Shown piece after piece: positions 7,184-16,339 of a stretch of DNA of 35,324 nt. The stretch spans positions 1 to 35,324 of the forward strand of contig NZ_MLCQ01000030.1 in assembly GCF_001875725.1 (NCBI RefSeq), in the 5' to 3' direction. The notes under the pieces were generated by a model. That model was not told where the DNA came from, did not search any database, and saw only the letters and a program-made list of their open reading frames with translations. Position numbers and translations under genes: made by a program. The stretch is from Corynebacterium sp. NML140438. Lineage in GTDB: Bacteria > Actinomycetota > Actinomycetes > Mycobacteriales > Mycobacteriaceae. How positions within the stretch are numbered: the first letter of the stretch is position 1; each line of letters begins with the position of its first letter.

Positions 7184-7353
7184 GGGGCATTGGGGGAGGG
7201 AACCAGGCGCGCGGTCCGAACAATGGGGGTGAACTTTCGGGCGAAAAGCGCGCAAACACTATACAAAGTGTGTGCCAGACCACTAACGTGCCCGATATGA
7301 TACAACGCACATTCACTGCCCAGAGTGGGTCGGGCAATAGCTCCAGTGAAGCC

Positions 7354-8082
7354 ATGATTGACCTTGCGGGTGTACAGAAGCACTTCGGCGACTACCACGC
7401 GCTCCGAGACATCAACCTTACTGTGCCGAAAGGCCAGGTTGTGGTGGTGCTCGGGCCGTCGGGGTCGGGGAAGTCGACGCTGTGCCGCACGATCAACAGG
7501 CTCGAGACGATTGACGAAGGCACCATCACCATCGACGGGGTTCCGCTGCCGGAAGAGGGCAAGGCCCTCGCGAAGTTGCGGGCGGACGTCGGGATGGTGT
7601 TCCAGTCCTTCAACTTGTTCCCGCACCTGACCATCAAGGACAACGTGACGCTTGGTCCGTTGAAGGTGCGGAAGCAGGGGAAGGGGGACGTCGACAAGCG
7701 GGCGATTGAGCTGCTGGACCGCGTGGGCATCGCGAATCAGGCGGACAAGTACCCGGCGCAACTGTCGGGTGGGCAGCAGCAGCGCGTCGCGATTGCTCGG
7801 GCACTCGCCATGTCACCCAAAGTCATGCTTTTCGACGAGCCCACCTCCGCCCTCGACCCCGAAATGGTCAATGAAGTGCTTGATGTCATGGCCAACCTCG
7901 CCAACGAGGGGATGACGATGCTCGTGGTCACACACGAAATGGGCTTCGCCCGGCGCGTCGCCGACCGCATCATCTTCATGGCAGACGGCTCGATCATCGA
8001 AGACGCCACACCCGAAGAGTTCTTCACCAACCCGAAAACCGACAGGGCGAAAGACTTCCTGGCCAAAATCCTGGCCCACTAA
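7354..8082 (+). CDS. gluA: Glutamate ABC transporter, ATP-binding protein
   Basis: The protein powers glutamate uptake at the inner face of the membrane with GluC and GluD. It shows Walker [10 protein letters not shown] (about residues 34-42), a Q-loop ([10 protein letters not shown]), the signature LSGGQQQR, Walker [13 protein letters not shown] and H-loop VTHEMGFA. With the ATG at 7354 it is 242 aa and begins [13 protein letters not shown], which aligns with C. glutamicum GluA as I recall it; ATGs upstream (for example 7297) lengthen it without support, though no clear ribosome binding site decides this. First gene of gluABCD; 16 bp to gluB. A TATACA (7260-7265) may be its -10. Confidence 0.93.
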   Translation: MIDLAGVQKHFGDYHALRDINLTVPKGQVVVVLGPSGSGKSTLCRTINRLETIDEGTITIDGVPLPEEGKALAKLRADVGMVFQSFNLFPHLTIKDNVTLGPLKVRKQGKGDVDKRAIELLDRVGIANQADKYPAQLSGGQQQRVAIARALAMSPKVMLFDEPTSALDPEMVNEVLDVMANLANEGMTMLVVTHEMGFARRVADRIIFMADGSIIEDATPEEFFTNPKTDRAKDFLAKILAH

Positions 8083-8098
8083 CCGAAAGGACAACACC

Positions 8099-8965
8099 AT
8101 GAACATCCGTCACGCCGCAATCACCGCCGCACTCTCCGTTGCTGCCGCAACCCTCGTCGCCTGTGGCGGCGGTGCCGGCGAAGGCACCGACCTCCTCAGC
8201 CAGATCGAATCCGGCCAGGTCACCCTGGGCACCAAGTACGACCAGCCGGGCCTCGGCCTGCGTAACCCGGACGGCACCATGTCCGGCCTCGACGTCGACG
8301 TGGCAACCTACGTGGTCAACCACATCGCGAAGGCGAACGGCTGGGTAGAACCGACCATCACCTGGCGCGAAAGCCCATCCGCGCAGCGCGAAACCCTCAT
8401 CCAGAACGGCGAGGTCGGCGCCATCGCGGCGACCTACTCCATCAACAAGGGCCGCTCCGAATCCGTCAACTTCGGCGGACCATACCTGGTCACCCACCAG
8501 GCGCTCCTCGTCAGCAACGACAACACGGACATCAAGGGCCTCGAAGACCTCGACGGCAAGATCCTCTGCTCCGTCACCGGCTCCACCCCAGCCCAAAAAG
8601 TCAAGGACGCCCTGCCAGGCGTGCAACTCCAGGAGTACGACACCTACTCCTCCTGCGTTGAAGCACTCCGCCAAGGCAACATCGACGCCATGACCACCGA
8701 CGCCACCATCCTGCTCGGCTACTCCGCCCAAACCCCAGGCGACTTCAAGGTCGTCGAAATGACCAAGGACGGCAAGCCATTCACCGACGAGTACTACGGC
8801 ATCGGCCTGGCAAAGGGCGACACCGCAGGCACCGACGCCATCAACAACGCGCTCAAAGAACTGCAAACGTCCGGAGAGTTCGACGCCCTCGTCAATAAGA
8901 ATCTTGGCGGCGACGACGCAGTCTCCGCCGGCACCCCCGGCGACCTCTCCTTCATCGAACAGTAA
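8099..8965 (+). CDS. gluB: Glutamate ABC transporter, substrate-binding lipoprotein
   Basis: The 288-aa lipoprotein captures glutamate outside the membrane. The signal peptide ends in the lipobox VAC (acylated Cys about residue 22), followed by a short Gly-rich linker and an SBP_bac_3 fold: GTKYDQPGLGLRNPDG and SGLDVDVATYV near the N-terminus, then GAIAATYSI and a GSTPAQKVKD loop in the second half. GAAAGGA precedes the ATG. It lies between gluA and gluC in the same operon. The cysteine pair at CSVTG...SSC could form a disulfide. Confidence 0.93.
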   Translation: MNIRHAAITAALSVAAATLVACGGGAGEGTDLLSQIESGQVTLGTKYDQPGLGLRNPDGTMSGLDVDVATYVVNHIAKANGWVEPTITWRESPSAQRETLIQNGEVGAIAATYSINKGRSESVNFGGPYLVTHQALLVSNDNTDIKGLEDLDGKILCSVTGSTPAQKVKDALPGVQLQEYDTYSSCVEALRQGNIDAMTTDATILLGYSAQTPGDFKVVEMTKDGKPFTDEYYGIGLAKGDTAGTDAINNALKELQTSGEFDALVNKNLGGDDAVSAGTPGDLSFIEQ

Positions 8966-8987
8966 GACCCCCTAAGGCAGGAACATC

Positions 8988-9674
8988 ATGTCCACACTCT
9001 GGTCCGACCTGGGCCCGCAGCTCTGGGCAGCCTTCTGGCTGACCATCAAGCTCACCATCTACTCAGCAATCGGCTCCATGATTGTGGGCACGATCCTCAC
9101 CGCGATGCGAGTCGCACCCATCCCCGTGCTGCGCGCGATGTCGACGTTCTACATCAACGTCGTGCGCAACACACCCCTCACCCTCATCATCATCTTCTGC
9201 TCCTTCGGGCTCTACCAAAACCTCGGCATCACGCTTGCCGATAGAGAGTCCCCGACGTTCCTGGTAGACAACAACTTCCGCCTCGCCGTGCTCGGATTCA
9301 TCATCTACACCTCGGCATTCGTCGCGGAATCCCTGCGCTCCGGCATCAACACCGTCCACTTCGGACAAGCCGAAGCAGCCCGATCCCTCGGCCTCAGCTT
9401 CGGCCAAACATTCAGCAACATCATCTTCCCCCAAGCAGTCCGCGCAGCCATCGTGCCACTCGGCAACACACTCATCGCGCTGACGAAAAACACCACCATC
9501 GCATCCGCAATCGGTGTCGCCGAAGCATCCCTCCTGATGAAATCCACCATCGAAAACCACGCCAACATGCTCTTCCCCATCTTCGGGATCTTCGCACTCG
9601 GCTTCATCATCCTCACCCTGCCAACCGGCCTCGCCCTTGGCGCCCTCTCCGAACGCATGGCGGTGAAAAAATAA
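8988..9674 (+). CDS. gluC: Glutamate ABC transporter, permease
   Basis: The 228-aa inner-membrane permease of the His/Glu/Gln/Arg/opine type forms the translocation path with GluD. It has about five hydrophobic helices and the cytoplasmic EAA loop, [22 protein letters not shown], which docks onto GluA. The ATG at 8988 is preceded by AGGA. Its stop TAA (9672-9674) shares one base with the gluD ATG, so the two are translationally coupled. The length matches the family. Confidence 0.93.
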   Translation: MSTLWSDLGPQLWAAFWLTIKLTIYSAIGSMIVGTILTAMRVAPIPVLRAMSTFYINVVRNTPLTLIIIFCSFGLYQNLGITLADRESPTFLVDNNFRLAVLGFIIYTSAFVAESLRSGINTVHFGQAEAARSLGLSFGQTFSNIIFPQAVRAAIVPLGNTLIALTKNTTIASAIGVAEASLLMKSTIENHANMLFPIFGIFALGFIILTLPTGLALGALSERMAVKK

Positions 9675-10612
9675 TGAGCGTCCGCGCAACAGTACTTTAC
9701 GACGTCCCCGGCCCCAACGGCCGCCGCACCAACCGCATCCTCACCGGCATCAGCCTGGCCATCTGCCTCGCGATAGCCGCATGGGTCTTCTGGAAACTGC
9801 AGGCCAACGGGCAACTCGCCGCCGCGAAATGGACCCCGTTCCTCAACACCCAAACCTGGACCACCTACATCCTCCCCGGCCTCATCGGCACCCTCAAAGC
9901 CGCAGTGGCATCCATCCTGCTCGCCCTGGCCGTCGGCATCCTCCTCGGCCTCGGCAGGCTGTCTCGCAATAAGGCGTTGCGCTGGGTGTGCGGCGTCATC
10001 GTCGAGATCTTCCGAGCCATCCCAGTGCTCCTCCTCATGATCTTCGCCTACCAACTCTTCGCCATCTACCACCTCGCCCCACCAAAGCACCTGGCGTTCG
10101 CCGCCGTCGTCTTCGGACTCACCATGTACAACGGATCCGTCATCGCCGAAATCCTCCGCTCCGGCATCAAGAGCCTCCCCAAAGGCCAAACCGAAGCCGC
10201 CGAAGCACTCGGCCTCACCTACGGACAAACCATGCGGACCATCCTGCTACCCCAAGCCATCGCCGCCATGCTGCCAGCCCTGATCGCCCAAATGATCATC
10301 GCGCTCAAGGACTCCGCCCTCGGCTACCAAATCGGCTACGTCGAAGTGGTCCGCTCCGGCATCCAAAGCGCATCCGCCAACCAGAACTTCCTCGCCTCGC
10401 TGGCCGTCGTGGCCATCATCATGATCCTCATCAACTGGGGACTCACCGTCCTCGCCCAACGCGTCGAACGCCAACTGCGCGCCGGCCGCGCCCGCCGCAA
10501 CATCTTCGCCAAAGTGCCCGAACTCGCTGACCAGGGGTTGGACACCAAGGACAACGTCAACGTCGACTGGCACGACCCCGACTACGTGGAGATCCGGAAC
10601 CCGGACGAATAG
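9674..10612 (+). CDS. gluD: Glutamate ABC transporter, permease
   Basis: The second permease of the system, 312 aa, has several hydrophobic helices and the EAA loop [22 protein letters not shown], which contacts GluA. A hydrophilic N-terminus (about 20 residues) and a charged C-terminal tail of about 45 residues ([16 protein letters not shown] and following) extend beyond the core. The start overlaps the gluC stop (TAATG). It is the last gene of the operon, with no ordinary terminator: repeat copy 4 follows 14 bp after the stop. Confidence 0.93.
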   Translation: MSVRATVLYDVPGPNGRRTNRILTGISLAICLAIAAWVFWKLQANGQLAAAKWTPFLNTQTWTTYILPGLIGTLKAAVASILLALAVGILLGLGRLSRNKALRWVCGVIVEIFRAIPVLLLMIFAYQLFAIYHLAPPKHLAFAAVVFGLTMYNGSVIAEILRSGIKSLPKGQTEAAEALGLTYGQTMRTILLPQAIAAMLPALIAQMIIALKDSALGYQIGYVEVVRSGIQSASANQNFLASLAVVAIIMILINWGLTVLAQRVERQLRAGRARRNIFAKVPELADQGLDTKDNVNVDWHDPDYVEIRNPDE

Positions 10613-10626
10613 TTGCTGAGGACTCC

Positions 10627-10705
10627 AGTGACAAAGGACGCAATTCTTGCTGGGCGAGGGGGTAAAAGCCCAGGTCGCGAAAAGGGGCGTGCGTCCTTTG
10701 TCACT
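10627..10705. repeat. Dispersed hairpin repeat, copy 4 (79 bp)
   Basis: Perfect 16-bp inverted arms (10627-10642, 10690-10705) and an interior nearly identical to copy 3. It fills the gap between gluD and the histidine kinase gene and ends only 14 bp before the kinase start codon. Confidence 0.9.
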
Positions 10706-10719
10706 GGGGTGGCGCTAAG

Positions 10720-11487
10720 ATGTCAAAGATGAAGCCAATGATTGGAAGAGCGATTGGGGCGGTGGTGGGGCGTCGAAAAGGGGGGAGGCGCCAGGACATC
10801 ACTGACGAGCAGGTGTTGGCGCATGAGATTCGCACGCCGCTGTCGCTGATTCAGGGGGCGGCTGAGCTGTTGGCGGACGAGGAGGATGAGGGGAAGAGGC
10901 GTCGATTGGTGGGGACGATTCAAACGAACTCGGCGAGGGCGATTCAGATTGCGGAGTCGCTGCTGCTGCAGGCGAAACTCCATAACGGGACCTATAACCT
11001 GCAGAAACAGGCAGTTGATGTGCGGGCGTTGCTGCGGGAGACGGCGCAGGAGATGCGGGCGATTAGCCAAGTGCCGATCGTCGTGGATGACCCGGGCGAC
11101 CCCTTGACCGTTGAGGCGGACCCACAGCTGCTTCGGCATGCGCTGTGGAACGTGCTGAACAACGCCGCGCGCTACGCGGGCGGCGACCATGACATTGTGG
11201 TGCAGTCGGAGGCCAGCGCGACCAAGGCCATTATTACTGTGGCGGACTTCGGGCCAGGCATGTCGACGAAGCAGCGTAAGCAGCTGTTCGTGCCGTTTTC
11301 TCAGTTCAATACGCGCGGTGACAATCAGCGGGTGCCGACGGGCGCCGGGCTCGGAATGGTGATCATGGCCGATATTGTGGGGCGGCATGGTGGGGAAGTG
11401 TTGGTGGATTCGAGTGCGGACCACGGGACGTCGGTGCTCATGACGCTGCCGAAGGGCACGATGGCAGGGGGCGAGGATGACAAGTAG
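10720..11487 (+). CDS. Soluble histidine kinase without a sensor domain
   Basis: The product is about 255 aa. It begins almost directly with a HisKA domain: the phospho-accepting His is in LAHEIRTPLS (residue 35). The HATPase part shows the N-box NVLNNAARYA (about 144-153), G1 box DFGPGM (about 176) and G2 box GAGLGM (about 208). There is no transmembrane helix, HAMP or PAS domain, so it cannot sense an outside ligand alone. There is no Shine-Dalgarno sequence at ATG 10720; TAAGAT (10716-10721) lies 7 nt before ATG 10729, giving a possible leaderless start there. Its 3' end overlaps the response regulator by 11 nt. The context suggests it controls the organophosphate genes downstream. Confidence 0.85.
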   Translation: MSKMKPMIGRAIGAVVGRRKGGRRQDITDEQVLAHEIRTPLSLIQGAAELLADEEDEGKRRRLVGTIQTNSARAIQIAESLLLQAKLHNGTYNLQKQAVDVRALLRETAQEMRAISQVPIVVDDPGDPLTVEADPQLLRHALWNVLNNAARYAGGDHDIVVQSEASATKAIITVADFGPGMSTKQRKQLFVPFSQFNTRGDNQRVPTGAGLGMVIMADIVGRHGGEVLVDSSADHGTSVLMTLPKGTMAGGEDDK

Positions 11488-12190
11488 GCACGTGCTGATC
11501 GTCGACGATGAGCCACAGATGGTGCAGATCGTCGGCTACGCGATGGAGATGGAGGGGTGGCGGACGTCGAGTGCTGCGACGGCTCGGGAGGGGTGGCAGA
11601 TTCTCAACGAGCAGCACTGTGACCTGGTGATTCTCGACGTGATGTTGCCGGACATGTCCGGCACCGCCCTGTGCCAACGCATCCGGGCTGCGGGCGAGTT
11701 CGCCAACACGCCCGTGATCATGCTGACCGCGCTCGGCGAAACCGAGAAGCGCGTCGCCGGGCTGGAGGCGGGGGCGGACGACTACCTGGCCAAACCGTTT
11801 TCCCCACGCGAGTTGGTGCTGCGCGCCCGGGCGTTGCTGCGGCGCAGCGGCGCGTCACAAGAGACCACTGCCAAACCGATTGTGGTAGGTGAGGTGTCGG
11901 TGCACCCGCTGAGTCATGCGATGGAGGTGCGCGGGCGGGCCGTCGATACGACGGAGACGGAGAGCAAACTCCTGCAGGCGCTGCTTGCGCGGCCCGGGGA
12001 AGTGGTAGGGGTTCGCCAGCTGCTCAACGAGGTGTGGGAAACCAGCGCGACGCAGGGCGGCAGGAACATGGTGAAGTCCACCATGTATCGGCTTCGGAAG
12101 AAGCTTGAGGACGCCGGCATGTCCCCGGACGCCATCGCATCTATTCGGGGCAAAGGCTACGTCTGGGCGACGGCAGAGCCCCCACGGTAA
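11477..12190 (+). CDS. OmpR/PhoB-family response regulator
   Basis: The 237-aa protein has a receiver domain (acidic DDE at 10-12, phospho-acceptor Asp in LVILDVMLPDMSG at about 54, MLTAL, and YLAKPF with the conserved Lys) and a C-terminal winged-helix DNA-binding domain ending SIRGKGYVW. It should be phosphorylated by the overlapping kinase and bind direct repeats. Four CTGTTACC motifs begin over its own stop codon and run toward glpT, and are its likely target. ATG at 11477, GCGAGG immediately before it, overlaps the kinase gene, implying co-translation. Confidence 0.92.
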   Translation: MTSRHVLIVDDEPQMVQIVGYAMEMEGWRTSSAATAREGWQILNEQHCDLVILDVMLPDMSGTALCQRIRAAGEFANTPVIMLTALGETEKRVAGLEAGADDYLAKPFSPRELVLRARALLRRSGASQETTAKPIVVGEVSVHPLSHAMEVRGRAVDTTETESKLLQALLARPGEVVGVRQLLNEVWETSATQGGRNMVKSTMYRLRKKLEDAGMSPDAIASIRGKGYVWATAEPPR

Positions 12191-12234
12191 CAGGACTGTT
12201 ACCAACTGTTACCGGCAGCAAAAGCGCTGTTACC
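12186..12234 (+). promoter_or_regulatory. Cluster of four CTGTTACC motifs (likely response-regulator operator)
   Basis: GGTAACAG (inverted, 12186-12193) and three direct copies of CTGTTACC (12196-12203, 12206-12213, 12227-12234). Start-to-start distances of the direct copies are 10 and 21 bp, about one and two helical turns. This is the pattern of OmpR/PhoB-type operators; the PhoB half-site CTGTCAT is similar. It sits about 60 bp before the glpT start. Confidence 0.65.
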
Positions 12235-12292
12235 AGGCAGGACACACAATCAGTAGTGGAAATACTGAGAGTGCACAAAAGGAGTGCCTGCC

Positions 12293-13663
12293 ATGTTCGA
12301 ATGGTTACGAGCACCGGGGCCTGCCAAGCGGCTGCCGGAGCATGAAGTGGACAAGTTGTACCCGCGGATGCGTCTGCAAGTATTCATGGGTATTTTCCTT
12401 GGCTACGCAGGTTTTTACCTGATCCGAAACAATATTTCGGCGATCGCCCCCTTGCTGATTGACGAAAGCGGCGCGATTGATAAGCCGGCGATCGGCATTA
12501 TCGGCAACGCGGTGCTAGTCAGCTACGGGTTGTCGAAGTTCTTCAGCGCCATGATTTCGGACAAGTCCAACGCGCGCTACTTCCTGCCACTTGGCTTGGC
12601 GCTGTCCGCCCTGATGAACCTGGTGGTCGCGTTCGTGCCGTGGGTGTCCGCGAGCGTCGGCGTGTTCGCCACCGTCATGTTCCTGAACGGCTGGTTCCAG
12701 GGCATGGGCTACCCGCCGTGTGGCCGTATCGTCGTGCAGTGGTTCTCGACGAGCGAGCGCGGCTGGAAAGGCTCACTGTGGAACACCTCCCACAACCTGG
12801 GTGCGTTCGGACTGCCGGTGCTGGTTGGTATCGGCCTGAGCATCACGGGTCAGAACTGGCGCGCAGCCTACTGGCTGCCGGCACTCGTCGCGCTTGTGGT
12901 GGCGCTCATCGCGTTCCTGCTGATCCGCGACAACCCGCCATCAGTCGGCCTCCCACCAATCGACGAATACCGCGACGACCCAGCGAAGGTCGCCGAGGAC
13001 ACCGGCGAGAAACTCTCCACGAAAGACCTGGTGTTCAAGCACATCCTGCACAGCCGCATCATCATGCTGCTCGCATTCGCGAACGTGTTTGTCTACGCGC
13101 TGCGCTACGGCGTGCTTCACTGGATCACCACCTACCTTTCTGAGCAGCACCACATGAGCATCGGCAGCGGCCTGGTCGGCTTCGCCGCCTTCGAGCTGGC
13201 CGGGTTCATCGGCACCATCCTGTGCGGCTGGCTTTCGGACAAAGTCTTCCACGGCAACCGCTCCGCATCCATCTCCCTGTTCACCCTGGGCGCAGGCCTG
13301 TCCATCGCGGCGTACTGGCTCTCCCCGGTAGGCACCCCGTTCTGGCTGATGGTGCTGTACGTCGCCCTGATCGGTGGGTTCATCTACGGCCCAGTCGGTC
13401 TGATCGGCCTGCAGGCCCTCGACCTTTCCCCACGCAACGTAGCAGGCACCGCCGCTGGCTTCACCGGCCTGTTCGGCTACCTGCTCGGCGCGACCCTGGC
13501 ATCCACCGGTGTGGGCTTCCTGGTGAAGTACGCCGGTTGGGACGTCACCTTCATCGTCTTCCTCGTGTTCACCGTCCTGATCCTGCTCATCTTCCAGGTC
13601 ATCTGGCGCGAAGAGAAGAAACTCATGCAGCAGCGTGAAGCGGAGATGCAGGCAAACGCCTAA
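12293..13663 (+). CDS. glpT: Organophosphate:phosphate antiporter, GlpT-like
   Basis: The 456-aa inner-membrane protein of the organophosphate:phosphate antiporter family (MFS) has about 12 helices. Residues known to bind substrate in E. coli GlpT are kept: Arg in FYLIRNN, His in WNTSHNLG and Arg in YALRYGVLHW. It also shares GWFQGMGYPPCGR, LPPIDEY, CGWLSDKVFHGNR and GTAAGFTGLFGYL. It most resembles GlpT (glycerol-3-phosphate), but hexose phosphate or phosphoglycerate cannot be excluded. AAAAGGAG lies 8 nt before the ATG at 12293; the earlier GTG at 12284 overlaps that site. It follows the two-component genes and their likely operator. Confidence 0.88.
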   Translation: MFEWLRAPGPAKRLPEHEVDKLYPRMRLQVFMGIFLGYAGFYLIRNNISAIAPLLIDESGAIDKPAIGIIGNAVLVSYGLSKFFSAMISDKSNARYFLPLGLALSALMNLVVAFVPWVSASVGVFATVMFLNGWFQGMGYPPCGRIVVQWFSTSERGWKGSLWNTSHNLGAFGLPVLVGIGLSITGQNWRAAYWLPALVALVVALIAFLLIRDNPPSVGLPPIDEYRDDPAKVAEDTGEKLSTKDLVFKHILHSRIIMLLAFANVFVYALRYGVLHWITTYLSEQHHMSIGSGLVGFAAFELAGFIGTILCGWLSDKVFHGNRSASISLFTLGAGLSIAAYWLSPVGTPFWLMVLYVALIGGFIYGPVGLIGLQALDLSPRNVAGTAAGFTGLFGYLLGATLASTGVGFLVKYAGWDVTFIVFLVFTVLILLIFQVIWREEKKLMQQREAEMQANA

Positions 13664-13694
13664 ACACACCTAAACTCCCCTAGACTACAGCACT

Positions 13695-14705
13695 GTGTTT
13701 GCAAAGTGGCTCCGCCTGCCAGCGATCATCGTGGTGGCCATCCTCTCGGCCACCACGATGTACCGCACCCTCATCCCGCAGAACACTGACCTGACCATCA
13801 TGTGTTCCAACGACGCCACCGTCTGCGAGCAGTGGAAACTCGACATCCGGCGTGAGCTCGGCCTGGACGTCCGCTACGTCAGTCTCCCCACCCAGGAGGC
13901 GCTGAAACGTTTACAAACCGGGTCACGCGAATTCGACCTCTGGGTCGGGGGCCCCAGCGAAAACTACCGATTCGCGGCCCGCCTCGGGCTCCTCGACGCC
14001 ACCAACCCACCCGCAGCCGCCACCATCCCCGCCGAATTTCAAGACCCCCACGGGTACTGGTTCGGGGTGTACGCCTCCATCCTCAGCCTCTGCAGCGACC
14101 CCGACGTCTTCCGAAACCTGGGCACCGACATGCCCACCACCTGGCGTGACCTGCTCCGCCCCGATCTCAACGGGTGGGTTTCCGCGCCATCGCCGCTGAC
14201 CTCCGGCACAGGGTACGCCGTACTGCTGAGCATGCAATCCGCAGGGCTCGAACCCGCAGAGATCCAGAACATCATGCGCAACATCGACCGCTTCACCCGG
14301 TCCGGCAACGCCCCCAGTGACGTTGTCGCGCACGGCGAAGCGGCCGTCGCTATCTCGTACGAGCCGTACTGCCAAAACAAAACTACCCGCGCCGGCACGC
14401 CCCTGACCATCACCTACCCCGCCGAAGGGACATCCTTCGAGATCGCCTCCGGCGGGATCGTCGCCCAGGGCAGCAACAAGGCCGCCGCGCGGATCGTGAT
14501 GAACTGGCTCCTCTCACCGAGCGGGCAGACCTCCGCCCGGCGCGTCGGCCTACCACAAATCCCCACCAACAGCGCCGTCGCAGGCAACATCAGCGACGTG
14601 CTCGCCGCCACCGACGGCATCACCGCCATCCGCCCCGACCTCGCCGACTCAGAACGCGAACGGTGGATGACCTGGTTCGCCGACACAGCAGGGGAGCAGC
14701 CATGA
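13695..14705 (+). CDS. ABC importer substrate-binding protein, iron/phosphosugar type
   Basis: The 336-aa protein has an N-terminal hydrophobic segment (about 8-25) acting as a signal or uncleaved anchor, without a lipobox. The rest has an FbpA/AfuA/PgtC-like type II binding-protein fold: DLTIMCSN, REFDLWVGGPSENY, the WFGVYASILSLCSD strand region and the hinge LLRPDLNGWVSAPSPLTSGTGYAVL. This superfamily binds ferric ion, sugar phosphates or phosphoglycerate. Next to glpT and a two-component system, a phosphorylated substrate is more likely than iron; it could also be a co-sensor as in the HptA and PgtC systems. GTG at 13695 appears leaderless: TAGACT (13681-13686) lies 8 nt before it. ATGA overlap with the permease gene. 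Confidence 0.8.
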   Translation: MFAKWLRLPAIIVVAILSATTMYRTLIPQNTDLTIMCSNDATVCEQWKLDIRRELGLDVRYVSLPTQEALKRLQTGSREFDLWVGGPSENYRFAARLGLLDATNPPAAATIPAEFQDPHGYWFGVYASILSLCSDPDVFRNLGTDMPTTWRDLLRPDLNGWVSAPSPLTSGTGYAVLLSMQSAGLEPAEIQNIMRNIDRFTRSGNAPSDVVAHGEAAVAISYEPYCQNKTTRAGTPLTITYPAEGTSFEIASGGIVAQGSNKAAARIVMNWLLSPSGQTSARRVGLPQIPTNSAVAGNISDVLAATDGITAIRPDLADSERERWMTWFADTAGEQP

Positions 14706-16339
14706 AGGCCGTCCTCGGAGCCACCGCGACGATCACCACAATCTTCGTGATCGTGCTCGGTCTGCCCTACGGCGCGCTCATCCAAACGGCGCTCGCCGAC
14801 ACCAGCGCGCTCCACGGACTGCCCCTCACTCCGCTCCTGACCGGCAGCGTTATCGCGCTCACCGCCACCCTGGCAACCACGGCGCTGGGCACCATCGGTG
14901 CCCTCGCAGCCACGCGGTGTGGGCGAATGGGCGTCGTCACGCTCGACATGATGCTGCTGTTCCAGCTCACCATCCCACACCCTGTCATCGGCGCAGGGTG
15001 GAAAGTCATCCTCGGGCGCACCGGCGCCCTCCCATGGCCCCTCACCGACGACTTCACCGGAGTCACCGCCCTCACCTTCACCTTCATCACCTCCTTCCTG
15101 CCGCTCGCATACTTCGCGCAACGCACCGCACTCGCCCCCATCGACGCCCGCGAAATCCATGCCGCACGCCTCGGCGGCGCCCACGGCTGGAGCCTCTTCC
15201 GCCTCATCTACCTGCCGCGCCTCGCCCTCTTCACTCCCGCCATCTGCGTATTCATCTTCAGCGCCATCCTCTCCGACCCCATCACCCCAAACATCATCGC
15301 CCCACGCACACCCACCGCCGCCACCACCATCTGGTTCAGCTCACACTCCTACGGCAACCAAAGCGAAGAAGCCTGGCTCGCACTCCTCCTCACCCTGCCA
15401 ATCCTCGCCGCATTCGGCCTCGCCGCGGCGTACTACGTGCGGCTCCTGCGGCGCATGCCCGGCCTCATCCAACTCATCCGCACCACCCACTCCACCACAC
15501 CAAGCCGCGAACACGCCGTCGGCGCCACCACGCGCACCCCGCAATGGATCCTCGCCTGCGGCATCGCGTTCAGCGCCACCTTCCTCACCCTCGCCACCCA
15601 CCGCGGCATCACAGAAGGCGGCCAACCCCCAATCGGCGACGCCGTCATGAACACCGTCGGCCTCAGCTTCATCGTCCTCATCTGCTCACTCGCCCTCAGC
15701 GCCACAGCACTCGCCGCCCGCGCCACCAGCGGCACCCACCTCGGCTGGATCGGCCGCCGACTTATCGACGCCACCTTCGCCCTCATCGCCACCGCCCCCG
15801 GAGCAACCATCGGATGCGGACTCCGCATCATCGCCACCCAACCCGCCCTGGACAACCCAGCCAACCCGGCAGCATCCTTCGCCGCCGTCGTCCTCGCCTG
15901 CCTCCCCAGCTCCCTCGCCATCACCTACTTCCTCCTCGTCTACATCGGCCCCCTCATGTCCCAAGGCGAATACCTCACCGCGCTCCTCCAAGGCGTCGGC
16001 CCCATCCGCGCCACCACCAGCATCGTCCTACCACGCTCCGCACACCTGCTCATCCTCGGATTCCTCGCCGTCTTCTCCAACACCACCGTCCTCGCCGTCC
16101 CACTTCTCTGGGTCAGCACACCCGACACACCACTGCTCATCCTCCGACTCTTCATGCTTCTCGACGCCGCAAACTACCCCGCAGCCCTCTCCATCAGCAT
16201 CACCGTCTCCCTCTTCATCGTCGGCATCGCAGCCATCGTCGGAGTCGGAGTCGGCGGCGTGGGTGGCATCGGTGGCGTCGGGAACCGAAGAGGCGTCGAC
16301 ACGCACTGGCGAAAGGACCACCAACCATGGCAGCAATAA
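14702..16339 (+). CDS. ABC importer permease, fused double-domain type
   Basis: The 545-aa protein contains two permease halves in one chain, as in FbpB/ThiP/AfuB. The first EAA loop is EIHAARLGGAHGWSLFRLIYLPRL (about residues 150-173 of the chain); the second lies at EYLTALLQGVGPIRATTSIVLPR. About twelve hydrophobic helices are visible. It should form the membrane channel with the binding protein and the ATPase. The ATG overlaps the stop of the binding-protein gene (ATGA) and its end overlaps the ATPase start by 13 nt. A Gly/Val-rich stretch near the C-terminus (VGVGVGGVGGIGGVGN) is unusual. Codons end overwhelmingly in C, giving strong strand asymmetry. Confidence 0.87.
   Translation: MKAVLGATATITTIFVIVLGLPYGALIQTALADTSALHGLPLTPLLTGSVIALTATLATTALGTIGALAATRCGRMGVVTLDMMLLFQLTIPHPVIGAGWKVILGRTGALPWPLTDDFTGVTALTFTFITSFLPLAYFAQRTALAPIDAREIHAARLGGAHGWSLFRLIYLPRLALFTPAICVFIFSAILSDPITPNIIAPRTPTAATTIWFSSHSYGNQSEEAWLALLLTLPILAAFGLAAAYYVRLLRRMPGLIQLIRTTHSTTPSREHAVGATTRTPQWILACGIAFSATFLTLATHRGITEGGQPPIGDAVMNTVGLSFIVLICSLALSATALAARATSGTHLGWIGRRLIDATFALIATAPGATIGCGLRIIATQPALDNPANPAASFAAVVLACLPSSLAITYFLLVYIGPLMSQGEYLTALLQGVGPIRATTSIVLPRSAHLLILGFLAVFSNTTVLAVPLLWVSTPDTPLLILRLFMLLDAANYPAALSISITVSLFIVGIAAIVGVGVGGVGGIGGVGNRRGVDTHWRKDHQPWQQ

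Noticed and set aside
14917..16326. Long open frame in front of and in phase with the ATPase gene
   Set aside because: The translation is Arg/His/Pro repeats from the out-of-frame permease gene; the real ATPase start is the ATG at 16327 with a good ribosome binding site.
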